Assembly (NCBI GenBank): GCA_963591995.1
Contig: CAVAUJ010000097.1
Coordinates: 1-7,446, forward strand
DNA from: CAG-791 sp963591995
Lineage (GTDB): Bacteria > Bacillota > Clostridia > Lachnospirales > Lachnospiraceae
Direction of reading: 5' to 3'
Length of the DNA stretch: 7,446 bases
Under the pieces are notes generated by a model that worked only from the letters and a program-made list of their open reading frames with translations, did no database searches and was not told where the DNA came from. Positions 1-6,498 of this stretch are shown in pieces (position 1 is the stretch's first letter; every line of letters starts with the position of its first letter). The position numbers and the translations under genes were made by a program.

Positions 1-16
1 TAGAAGTGGGTGAGAG

Positions 17-55
17 ATGGAAAATGGAAGAAAACTTCATAAGCAAATCGTGTAG
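17..55 (+). CDS. possible 12-residue leader peptide upstream of MATE gene
   Basis: ATG at 17 opens a 12-codon frame (MENGRKLHKQIV) that stops at TAG 53-55, one base before the hairpin that begins at 57. An in-frame stop at 11-13 shows it is not the tail of a longer gene in this frame. Its position directly before a terminator-like hairpin, with the MATE start just after, is what a ribosome-controlled attenuator would look like. Against it, the upstream purine-rich stretch is only a weak ribosome binding site, the frame is very short, and the region could equally be the end of an upstream gene in another frame (one open frame runs from the window edge to TAA 66-68). Confidence 0.15.
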   Translation: MENGRKLHKQIV

Positions 56-56
56 C

Positions 57-107
57 AGAAATGCGTAAAACCAGATAGCTTCTGGCTTTACGCATTTCTT
101 ATTTTTT
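57..107 (+). terminator. strong intrinsic terminator or attenuator hairpin
   Basis: Bases 57-75 pair with 81-99 over 19 positions with a single A/C mismatch, around a 5-base loop (76-80). A T-rich tract follows at 99-107 (TTATTTTTT). This is a textbook rho-independent terminator for the + strand. It either ends a gene to the left of the window or lies in the leader of the MATE gene, whose ribosome binding site starts at 113. No promoter is apparent between the hairpin and the MATE start, so a MATE transcript starting further left must read through it. Confidence 0.85.
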
Positions 108-125
108 GAAAGAAAGGTGAATTGA

Positions 126-1541
126 ATGGATACCGGAAATCAGTTTTTGGGGACGGAGCGTGTCGGAAAGCTCATGCGGCAGTACGCTGTCCCCTGTATT
201 ATCTCGCTATTGGTAGGTGCGCTCTATAACATCGTTGACCAGATTTTTATTGCGAACGCAAGCCACCTTGGCTCCTACGGCAATGCGGCAAACACTGTCG
301 TATTCCCAATAACCGTAGTTGCCCTCGGCCTCGCTGTGTTTATTGGTGACGGCTGCTGTGCGTTTGTGAGTATTGCGCTGGGGCGCAATGCCCAAGAGGA
401 CGCCCACAAGTCCGTCGGCAATGCCGTTGTACTCTGTGTAGTAAGCAGCCTTTTGCTGACGGCAGTCTATCTCATTTTCAGCGAACCCATCCTTGCTCTG
501 TTCGGCGGCACCGTCAACGAGGAAACCCATGTGTTTGCAAAGGAATACTTTTTCTACATCACACTGGGCATCCCGTTCTATATGTTCGGACAGGCGATGA
601 ACCCGGTGATCCGCAGCGATGGCAGTCCCAAATTTGCCATGGTCGCCACCGTTTCCGGTGCCATTGCCAATGTAATCCTCGATCCCATCTTTATTTACGG
701 TTTCCACTGGGGCATGATGGGCGCGGCGGTGGCTACTGTGATTGGTCAGGTCCTGACAGCGGCGCTCTCTATCTGGTATCTACGGCACATGAAGGTCGTC
801 AAGCTGGAAATGAGTAGCTTCAGGCTGGACGGAAAGCTGATCCCGAAGTTCCTTGTGCTGGGACTTACCAGTTTCCTTGCACAGATTTCGCTGGTCGTTT
901 CAATGGCAGCAGTGCAGAATATGTGTATGAAATATGGTGCGCGAGATCCTATTTTCGGGCAACCGGAATATGCACAAATCCCGCTTGCCGTTCTTGGCAT
1001 TGTGATGAAGTTCTTCCAGATCGCCATTTCCATCGCCATTGGCATGGCGGCTGGCTGTATTCCGATTGCCGGATATAACATCGGCGCAAAGAAAAGAGAT
1101 CGTGCTAAAACACTGTTTTCCAGACTGCTGCTGGCAGAATTGATTGTTGGCGTGGTTGCACTGGTGATCGTAGAGGTATTCCCGCTGCAAATTGCCATGC
1201 TGTTCGGCGCGGCCAATGAGAGTGCCTACTATGCAGACTTCACCGTGAAGTGCTTCCGTATTTACCTGTGTCTGATGCCGTTGGCAACCTTGAACAAAGG
1301 TACCTTCATCTACTTGCAGGCGCTGGGCAAAGCCTTTGCCTCCACTGCCGTTTCCATGACCCGTGAAATTATTTTCGGCGTGTCGCTGCCCATTATTCTA
1401 CCTATTTTCTTCGGACTGGACGGTCTTTTGTGGTCGTTCCCGGCAGCGGATCTGCTTACCTTTATCATTGCAATTTTCTTCATCCGACAGACATATCGAG
1501 AGCTTTCTGACACCACGGACGTTTTGAAAGGAGAAAACTAA
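126..1541 (+). CDS. MATE family multidrug efflux transporter (MepA-like)
   Basis: A 471-residue polytopic membrane protein of the MATE (multi-antimicrobial extrusion) family, which exports drugs and other organic cations using a Na+ or H+ gradient. It has the usual family length and two related six-helix halves. The N-terminal motif LYNIVDQIFI (about 33-42), the central ANVILDPIFIYGF then GMMGAAVATVIGQ (about 181-208), and the second-half PIAGYNIGAKKRDRAKTLF are typical of the MepA/DinF-like branch. The start at ATG 126 is supported by AAAGGTGA at 113-120, five bases upstream. The stop TAA overlaps the spacer before the next gene, so the two are translationally coupled. A terminator-like hairpin in the leader (57-107) may regulate it. 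The family call is firm; the substrate cannot be read from sequence. Confidence 0.95.
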   Translation: MDTGNQFLGTERVGKLMRQYAVPCIISLLVGALYNIVDQIFIANASHLGSYGNAANTVVFPITVVALGLAVFIGDGCCAFVSIALGRNAQEDAHKSVGNAVVLCVVSSLLLTAVYLIFSEPILALFGGTVNEETHVFAKEYFFYITLGIPFYMFGQAMNPVIRSDGSPKFAMVATVSGAIANVILDPIFIYGFHWGMMGAAVATVIGQVLTAALSIWYLRHMKVVKLEMSSFRLDGKLIPKFLVLGLTSFLAQISLVVSMAAVQNMCMKYGARDPIFGQPEYAQIPLAVLGIVMKFFQIAISIAIGMAAGCIPIAGYNIGAKKRDRAKTLFSRLLLAELIVGVVALVIVEVFPLQIAMLFGAANESAYYADFTVKCFRIYLCLMPLATLNKGTFIYLQALGKAFASTAVSMTREIIFGVSLPIILPIFFGLDGLLWSFPAADLLTFIIAIFFIRQTYRELSDTTDVLKGEN

Positions 1542-2120
1542 ATGAAAAACAGAGTTATTACCATCAGCCGTGAATTTGGCAGCGGCGGACGCACCATCGG
1601 CAAAAAGGTTGCGGAAAAGCTGGGCATCCCATGCTATGATTCTGAGATCATTCAGGAAATGGCAAAAGAAACGGGGTTTGCACCCGATTATATCAAAGAA
1701 GCTGGTGAGTACGCACCGGGGAGTTTCCTATCGGCAGCTTTCTCCAACCGGATGTTTGGTCCCACCAACGAGGATATTTTGTGGGAGCATCAGAGCAGGG
1801 TCATCTCGGAACTGGCAGAAAAAGGCCCCTGCGTCATCGTTGGCCGCTGTGCCGACTATATTCTGCAGGACAAAGCGGATTGCTTGAAAGTCTTTATCCA
1901 CGCAGATATGAAGTTCCGGGCGGAGCGCATCGTCAAGGTGTATGGTGATCGGGAGCAGTCCCCGGAGGAGCGCCTGCGGGATAAGGATAAGCGCCGCACC
2001 GCTTACCACCGCTTCTACACCAACATGAAGTGGGGGTACGCCCAGAATTATCACCTGACGCTGGACAGCGGTGTGTTGGGCATCGGCAAGTGCGTGGATA
2101 TCATCGCGGAACTGTTCTGA
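1542..2120 (+). CDS. cytidylate kinase-like family protein
   Basis: A 192-residue cytosolic protein of the Cytidylate_kin2 type (P-loop nucleotide kinase fold). The N-terminus carries the glycine-rich loop REFGSGGRTIGKK (about 10-22), followed by a family-typical YDSEII stretch (32-37). A second conserved block, PCVIVGRCADYIL (about 96-108), and the Arg/Lys-rich DKDKRRTAYHRFYTNMKWG lid-like segment (about 148-166) complete the pattern. It is shorter than true CMP kinase (Cmk, about 220 residues) and lacks its full signature, so the actual substrate is unknown. The ATG directly follows the MATE stop, and its ribosome binding site AAAGGAG (1527-1533) lies within the MATE coding end, so it is made from the same message. 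It is followed by the hairpin at 2126-2163. Confidence 0.9.
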   Translation: MKNRVITISREFGSGGRTIGKKVAEKLGIPCYDSEIIQEMAKETGFAPDYIKEAGEYAPGSFLSAAFSNRMFGPTNEDILWEHQSRVISELAEKGPCVIVGRCADYILQDKADCLKVFIHADMKFRAERIVKVYGDREQSPEERLRDKDKRRTAYHRFYTNMKWGYAQNYHLTLDSGVLGIGKCVDIIAELF

Positions 2121-2125
2121 CATAG

Positions 2126-2163
2126 AAAGGGGTCGGCTGCTCATGGGGCAGCCGACCCCTTTT
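2126..2163. terminator. bidirectional intrinsic terminator between convergent operons
   Basis: Bases 2126-2140 and 2148-2162 form a perfect 15-bp inverted repeat around a 7-base loop (2141-2147). On the + strand the stem is followed by TTTTAG, ending the MATE/kinase-like pair. On the - strand it is followed by TTTCTATG, ending the marR operon, whose last stop codon is at 2169-2171. The A/T ends of the stem supply short U tracts in both directions. It lies only five bases past one stop and six bases from the other. Confidence 0.88.
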
Positions 2164-2168
2164 AGTAC

Positions 2169-3542
2169 TTATATCGCTTTTTGATAGGTCTTTCTCGTCA
2201 GCACTACCGCTATAAGACACGCTCCCGCTTCTGCCACAGGCAGAGAGAGCCAGACGAGATTTGCAGCGTTTGCCATCAAGGAAAGCGCCCCTGCCAGCGG
2301 CAAAGCCAGCACGACAAAACGCAGAAGCGAAATGATCAGCGAGTAGCCGCCTTTGCCTAATGCTTGGCACACGCCCTGCAAAATAATGTTGGCACCAGCA
2401 AAGAAGAACCCACAGGTAATAATCCGCAGCGCCAGAACACAAAGCTGGTGGGATTCTTCCGTAACGGAGAAAATGCCCACGATTTGACGTGCGAAAAGCT
2501 GCAACAGAATCATGCCGATCAACATGATAACCGAAACATAGAGCAGCCCATACCGAATGGTCTGCGATACACGCGCCTTATTCTTAGCTCCCAAATTATA
2601 GGAGATAATGGGGATAGATGCGTTATTCAATCCATATCCCGGCATAAAAATAAAGTTTTGCAGCTTGTAATAAACACCGTAAGCCGTGACAGCCGAAACG
2701 GAGATCGCACCCAAAATCAGGTTCAGCGCGTAAGACATGATGGGCGTCAAAATCTGCATAACGATGGCGGGCAATCCAATGGAGTAAATACTGCCGAGTG
2801 TCTGTCCCTCCGGCTTGAGATGGCGAAATCTGACCTCAATCTCAACACCTTTTTTGAAAAATACCACCGCGATCACAATGAGAGAAACAAACTGACCGAT
2901 GACCGTAGCCCAGGCAGCTCCGGCCACACCCATAGCGGGACAGCCGAAAAGCCCGTAGATCATAATGGGGTCGAGAACGATATTTGTAATTGCTCCGGCG
3001 AGCTGACAAATCATGGTGATGGTTGTTTTTCCTGTTCCCATTACAATTTTTTCAAGGCACATATAGCCCAAAGTGCCAAGAGAAAAAACCGTAATAATGC
3101 GGAGATAAGTCGTTCCCATTTCCGCAATCACCGTGTCTGCGGTCTGTGAATTGATAAAAACCTCGGATGAGGTCAGGCCGAAAAGGAAAATCAGCACAAA
3201 ATAGCACAGCGTCACAAAAATTGCGTTGCCTGCCGTGCGGCTGACCTGTTCCCGATCCCCGCGTCCTAAATTTTTTGCAATCATAGCGTTGATACCGACG
3301 CCTGTTCCGACGCCCAGCGCCATGATTAGCATTTGAATAGGAAATGCCAGCGTCAGCGCATTGATGGCTTTGTCTCCCATATCTGCGATTTGTGCCGTGT
3401 CCGGGATGTGAGAAACGAAAAAAGTATCAACAACATTGTAAAGCGCCTGTCCCAGCATGGAGATCATCATTGGCGCACCCATGTTAAGCAGCAGGCTCTT
3501 GATCGGCATTTCTGCCATTTTGTTTCCGCCCTGCGGATTCAT
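2169..3542 (-). CDS. MATE family multidrug efflux transporter, second copy
   Basis: A 457-residue MATE exporter, distantly related to the one at 126-1541 and facing it. The motifs LYNVVDTFFVSHI (about 34-46), NIVLDPIMIYGLFG (about 187-200), GVAGAAWATVIGQ (about 205-217) and, in the second half, PIISYNLGAKNKARVSQTIRYG match the family. About twelve hydrophobic segments are spread along the chain. The start at 3542 is preceded on the - strand by AGGAG with about nine bases of spacing; Met9 or Met12 are weaker alternatives. It is the last gene of the marR-nitroreductase-MATE operon, 24 bases after the nitroreductase stop, so its expression is probably under the MarR-type repressor. A likely role is exporting the compound that the regulator senses. 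The substrate is not determinable. Confidence 0.95.
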   Translation of the reverse strand: MNPQGGNKMAEMPIKSLLLNMGAPMMISMLGQALYNVVDTFFVSHIPDTAQIADMGDKAINALTLAFPIQMLIMALGVGTGVGINAMIAKNLGRGDREQVSRTAGNAIFVTLCYFVLIFLFGLTSSEVFINSQTADTVIAEMGTTYLRIITVFSLGTLGYMCLEKIVMGTGKTTITMICQLAGAITNIVLDPIMIYGLFGCPAMGVAGAAWATVIGQFVSLIVIAVVFFKKGVEIEVRFRHLKPEGQTLGSIYSIGLPAIVMQILTPIMSYALNLILGAISVSAVTAYGVYYKLQNFIFMPGYGLNNASIPIISYNLGAKNKARVSQTIRYGLLYVSVIMLIGMILLQLFARQIVGIFSVTEESHQLCVLALRIITCGFFFAGANIILQGVCQALGKGGYSLIISLLRFVVLALPLAGALSLMANAANLVWLSLPVAEAGACLIAVVLTRKTYQKAI

Positions 3543-3566
3543 ATTTGATCGCTCCTGTTCCTATAA

Positions 3567-4091
3567 TTACCACTCATTGAAATGTACCCGGTTTTCTTCG
3601 TATCGTGATTTACGGGGAGTGGTGATGTCCTCTGCCGGGTAGCCGAGGGCGATGACCGAATGAGGGATCACGGTATCGGGCAGGTCAAAAAGTTCCCGCT
3701 GGCGCTGCACCCGATCCATTTGCGGCCATGTACCGAGCCATACCGAACCGATCCCCAGCGCATGAGCACAAAGGCAGATGTTTTCGGCGGCAATCGCTCC
3801 ATCCACAATCCAGTAGTCTTTGGCAAAACGAAAAGCCCTCTCCAAGTCACCGCAGACGAGAATACCTGCGGCAGCGTTTTTCAGCGGGCGGGCAGGCTCT
3901 CCGTTGGCTTCGGCCATCTTTTGGAGCTTGGCCTTTTCGGTCACAACCACGAACGACCAATCCCTTGCGTTGACGCAGCAGGGGCCGCTCATAGCGGCAT
4001 CCAAAATCTGATGCAGCTTTTCACTTTCAATAGGCTGCTCTGTAAATTCCCGTGTGCTGCGGCGGGTAAAAAGTGCGTTGATCGCATCCAT
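3567..4091 (-). CDS. nitroreductase family protein (FMN-dependent)
   Basis: A 174-residue protein of the nitroreductase fold, a small cytosolic FMN enzyme that uses NAD(P)H to reduce nitro compounds, quinones or similar acceptors. The N-terminal FTRRSTREF (about 8-16) is the family's FMN-phosphate-binding RRS-R motif. GPCCVNARDWSFVVV (about 36-50) corresponds to the P-S-x-x-N-x-Q-P-W region. IGSVWLGTWP (about 114-123) is the conserved C-terminal flavin-contacting segment. The start at 4091 is chosen because GGAGG (complement of 4101-4105) lies nine bases upstream; the longer open frame reaching 4229 has no such support and overlaps marR. Only four bases separate it from the marR stop, and its ribosome binding site lies inside the marR 3' end, indicating coupling. 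It is at the short end of the family, as are many clostridial members. True substrate unknown. Confidence 0.93.
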   Translation of the reverse strand: MDAINALFTRRSTREFTEQPIESEKLHQILDAAMSGPCCVNARDWSFVVVTEKAKLQKMAEANGEPARPLKNAAAGILVCGDLERAFRFAKDYWIVDGAIAAENICLCAHALGIGSVWLGTWPQMDRVQRQRELFDLPDTVIPHSVIALGYPAEDITTPRKSRYEENRVHFNEW

Positions 4092-4095
4092 GTAT

Positions 4096-4542
4096 TTATT
4101 CCTCCGTATTGTAAAATTGATATTCTTCCTCGTTGATAGGAACTTCCCATGTGTGCAGCAGTGCATCCAAAAGTCCCGCAAGCTGCTGCTTTTTTCTCTG
4201 CGGCAAAGCACCAAAAAGCTCATCCGCATAAGACTGCCTGTTTTGGATGGCTTCTACAGCAGCCGTCTTTCCTTGTTCTGTCAGCTCAACATCTACATTC
4301 CGCTTGTCCTGTTCGTTCTTGCGGCGGACAATCAATCCCGCCCTCTCCATGCCCTCCAACTGTTCACTAAGCGTTGCAGAACGGCGTCCAGTCAGTTCAA
4401 TCAATTCCCGTTGGGTCAAGGAACCATGTAAGTGCAGCAAGATCAATAGTCGTCCCTGTCCTCGGTATTTCTCCCGCGTCTGCATGAGATAAGAGCTTTG
4501 CAGCATCATCCCCAGCAGGCGCAAATTCAGTTCGTTGTCCAT
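4096..4542 (-). CDS. MarR family winged-helix transcriptional regulator
   Basis: A 148-residue DNA-binding protein of the MarR family, usually a dimeric repressor released by small phenolic, antibiotic or oxidant ligands. The helix-turn-helix is at about residues 42-71 (TQRELIELTGRRSATLSEQL then ERAGLI). It is followed by the wing RRKNEQDKRNVDVELTEQG (about 73-91), with the family D-x-R pattern (DKR) at the wing tip. The N- and C-terminal helices form the dimer interface. The start at 4542 is set by GAGGTGA just upstream on the - strand; a longer open frame up to 4800 would run back through the promoter into the ABC gene remnant and is rejected. It is first in an operon with a nitroreductase and a MATE exporter, and a palindrome lies over the predicted transcription start, so autorepression is likely. 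Confidence 0.93.
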   Translation of the reverse strand: MDNELNLRLLGMMLQSSYLMQTREKYRGQGRLLILLHLHGSLTQRELIELTGRRSATLSEQLEGMERAGLIVRRKNEQDKRNVDVELTEQGKTAAVEAIQNRQSYADELFGALPQRKKQQLAGLLDALLHTWEVPINEEEYQFYNTEE

Positions 4543-4557
4543 GAAATCACCTCGAAA

Positions 4558-4579
4558 AATCGTTAGGGTACTTGCGATT
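4558..4579. promoter_or_regulatory. candidate MarR operator (imperfect inverted repeat)
   Basis: The arms AATCGTTAG and CTTGCGATT (4558-4566 and 4571-4579) match as inverted repeats at seven of nine positions, with a four-base centre. The 22-bp site lies directly downstream of the -10 box and covers the predicted start point (about 4575), where binding would block transcription of marR and the two genes after it. Size and position suit a MarR dimer. Binding is inferred, not shown. Confidence 0.5.
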
Positions 4580-4581
4580 AG

Positions 4582-4610
4582 AGTATAGCACCGCTGTTGC
4601 CGATTTGCAA
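4582..4610 (-). promoter_or_regulatory. sigma-A promoter of the marR-nitroreductase-MATE operon
   Basis: Read on the - strand, TTGCAA (4610-4605) is the -35 box and TATACT (4587-4582) the -10 box, separated by exactly 17 bases. A TG one base before the -10 makes it an extended -10 promoter. The predicted start is near 4575, about 33 bases before the marR ATG. The promoter ends only about ten bases from where recognisable ABC-transporter coding sequence begins on the other strand. Confidence 0.75.
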
Positions 4611-5265
4611 GGGGCCTAAAGAAAAAACTGTTCTGGGACTGCTGCCGCCACTTTCCGTTCAGATCACGGTAGACGGTGAAGATATTTCCGGTTGGTCTGA
4701 GCCGCGGCGGGCAAAGATTTTTGGCTATGTTCCGCAGTACCACACGCCGCCATTCGCGTATTCTGTATTGCAGATCGTCACAATAGGACGCGTTGCACAC
4801 ATGGGTATGTCAGCTGCGCCGGACGCAGAAGATGTCCGGAAAGCAATGCGTGCTTTGGAGCTGTTGGGCATCGAACGTCTTGCGCAGACACCATATACAC
4901 AGATCAGCGGGGGGGAACGGCAGATGGCACTGATTGCGCGGGCGCTGGCGCAGGAAGCGAAATTTCTTCTGATGGACGAGCCAACAGCCAATCTGGATTA
5001 CGGCAATCAAGCCCGCGTCCTGCGTGAGATCCGGCAGCTGACAGAGCGTTCTCTCAGCATCATTATGATCACGCACGCGCCAGATCAGGCGTTCGCCTGC
5101 AAAAGCTCTGTTCTGCTCTTCTCGCCGGACAGAAGCTACCGCTGCGGCGCGGCGGAGGACATTCTGACTGAGCAGACACTGTCATCTGTATACGGTATCC
5201 CTGTCGGGATCCTCACGGGAACACACGAACATCAGGTAGTGAAGGGCTGCATGCCTTTGCTATAA
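4597..5265 (+). pseudogene. ABC importer ATP-binding protein, 5'-truncated (Walker A lost)
   Basis: The C-terminal part of a FepC/BtuD/MolC-type ATPase that would power uptake of a metal chelate or oxyanion. Visible in order (counting from the TTG at 4597): VDGEDISGWS (25-34), Q-loop YVPQ (44-47), signature ISGGERQ (103-109), Walker B LLMDEPTANLD (125-135) and the switch histidine in MITHAPDQAF (157-166). The Walker A loop and the roughly 40 residues before it, expected just upstream of TVLGLLPPLS, are absent. Recognisable family sequence starts at about 4621, and the DNA before it is the marR promoter. The open frame can only start at TTG 4597, without a ribosome binding site, or at internal ATGs, so a working ATPase is not possible. 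Its original partners are the substrate-binding gene downstream and a permease that is missing from the window. Confidence 0.85.
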
Positions 5266-5278
5266 ACAAAAGCACCAT

Positions 5279-5293
5279 AGGAGGATTCAAATG
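5279..5293 (+). promoter_or_regulatory. ribosome binding site fixing the lipoprotein start
   Basis: A perfect AGGAGG (5279-5284) stands six bases before ATG 5291. This marks 5291 as the original start of the substrate-binding lipoprotein, even though that ATG is now out of frame with the main coding sequence. The ATG at 5350 has no ribosome binding site and would omit nearly all of the signal peptide. Confidence 0.8.
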
Positions 5294-6435
5294 AAAGCAA
5301 GTCAAAAACTCTTGCACTGCTGCTGGCGATATGTCTGCTGTGCGGTGTCATGGCCGGATGCGGCAGCAAGGATAGCGAACAGACCAACGACGTACCTTCC
5401 GCCCAGAACGCGCAGGATGAAGCCGCCAATAACGAGGCCGATGACCTGACGGCAGATGCGGATGGCAATGTCACAATCACGGACATGTCAGGCCGCACGG
5501 TCACTTTCCCCGCGAACCCCACCATCTGGAATTCCAACCCCACGTCGGAAGCATGGCTCTGCGCCATTGTGCCGGATCAGATCGTCGGCTGGGCTTCTGA
5601 ATTCACCGAGGAGCAGTTGGCGTACTATCCCGAAAACGTCCGTGGCCTTGACGTGCTCGTCGGCAGCTTCGGGCAGAATGAAGCAAACGTCGAGGGCATC
5701 CTTGCTTATCATCCCGACGTGATCGTCAACACCTATGATTGCTCGGAGCGTGCTCTGGAGAAGACCGTATCGTCGGCAGACGAGATGAGCGAAACCTATG
5801 GCATCCCCGTCGTTGTCCTGAGCCGCGACATTGCCGATACCGCAAAAAATGCTGGTCTGATCGGTCTCTGGTTCGGTCAGGCGCAGCGCGGTGCGGAGGT
5901 GGAAGCGTATCTTCAGAATGTGCTGGATAAGATCGACGCGACTGTCAACAGCGCATCCAGCGTCCCGACCTATTACTACGCAGAAGGCACGGACGGTCTT
6001 TCCACGGAAGCAGCAACTTCTTTCCATGCGGATGTTTATACCTACTGTGGTCTGGCCCCTGCCGTCGGTGATGATGTCACCATGAGCGGCTTCGGCGGCA
6101 TGGAAGCTGTTTCTCTGGAGCAGGTCATGCAGTGGGATCCAGAATACATTTTCGTCTGGAATTCACAGGCATATCAGACCATCAAGACCGACACCGGTTG
6201 GGCTGATATCACCGCAGTTAAGGAAGGCCACGTCTATCTGAACCCGATGCTGCCGCAGAACCGGGTCGACCGTTCCCCGAACGCCCTGCGTATTTTGGGC
6301 TGCCTGTACACTGCATCTGTCTGCTATCCCGACAGCTGCACCTACGATCTGAAAACGGAGATCTCATCGTTCTTCAGTTTCATGTATGGCGTGGAGTTGA
6401 CGGATGCTCAGTTGAGCGCCGTCCTGCCGGAATAA
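5291..6435 (+). CDS. ABC substrate-binding lipoprotein (Periplasmic_BP_2), frameshifted near its start
   Basis: A FecB/BtuF/MolA-like binding protein that would be anchored outside the membrane by a lipidated cysteine and deliver ligand to a type II importer. The uninterrupted frame from ATG 5350 gives 361 residues. Continuing that frame leftward reads a Leu/Ala-rich hydrophobic stretch ending in the lipobox VMAGC (5347-5361), but there is no start codon in that frame. ATG 5291 has a perfect ribosome binding site but is one base out of frame and would yield only a 52-residue product ending at TGA 5447-5449. Adding one base at about 5294-5298 restores a 381-residue lipoprotein with Cys24 as lipidation site. 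An Ala/Asn/Asp/Glu-rich linker follows the cysteine, then VTITDMSGRTVTFP and the two-lobed fold, with the EGTDGLSTEAATSFH and WDPEYIFVWN blocks of the family. Ligand unknown; moeA next door hints at molybdate or tungstate. The frameshift may be real or a sequencing error. Confidence 0.85.
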
Positions 6436-6449
6436 AATAAAAAGAAACA

Positions 6450-6481
6450 GGGCAGAGGCAGCCGGACGGCTGTCTCTGTCT
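6450..6481 (+). other. intercistronic RNA hairpin before the MoeA-like gene
   Basis: Bases 6450-6463 can pair with 6468-6481 around a GGAC loop, with three G-U wobbles in a 14-bp stem. No T tract follows, so it does not look like an efficient intrinsic terminator. It ends six bases before the ribosome binding site (6487-6492) of the next gene. It could stabilise the upstream message, tune the ratio of the two products, or be a weak terminator remnant. Confidence 0.55.
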
Positions 6482-6498
6482 GCAATAGGAGGAATAGG

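Noticed and set aside
207..1216. Open frames on the - strand opposite the first MATE gene (207-707 and 746-1216)
   Set aside because: They lie wholly inside a clear MATE gene, have no ribosome binding site worth noting, and their translations show no membrane, domain or motif pattern.
2364..3149. A 261-codon + strand open frame opposite the second MATE gene
   Set aside because: Long but low in hydrophobic residues and rich in His, Asn, Arg and Gln, as expected for the antisense of a membrane protein gene; no recognisable domain.
4092..4229. Upstream extension of the nitroreductase start
   Set aside because: It would overlap the end of marR by over 100 bases, and the internal ATG 4091 has a good GGAGG and begins the family's normal N-terminus.
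3660..4431. + strand open frames opposite the nitroreductase and marR genes
   Set aside because: Antisense shadows of well-identified genes that have good ribosome binding sites; their own translations are not protein-like.
4543..4800. Upstream extension of the marR start
   Set aside because: The extra residues would be encoded by the promoter and by the antisense of the ABC ATPase; ATG 4542 has GAGGTGA and a normal MarR N-terminus.
5350..5352. ATG 5350 as the natural start of the substrate-binding protein
   Set aside because: No ribosome binding site, and it begins four residues before the lipobox cysteine, leaving no signal peptide. The perfect AGGAGG and the coded hydrophobic stretch point to 5291 plus a frameshift.
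5488..6027. A 179-codon - strand open frame opposite the binding-protein gene
   Set aside because: Shadow of the coding strand; no domain, no ribosome binding site, and the + strand product is clearly a family member.
6436..6498. A molybdenum-cofactor riboswitch before the MoeA-like gene
   Set aside because: Only 63 bases are available and they form one simple hairpin; the multi-stem Moco aptamer does not fit.
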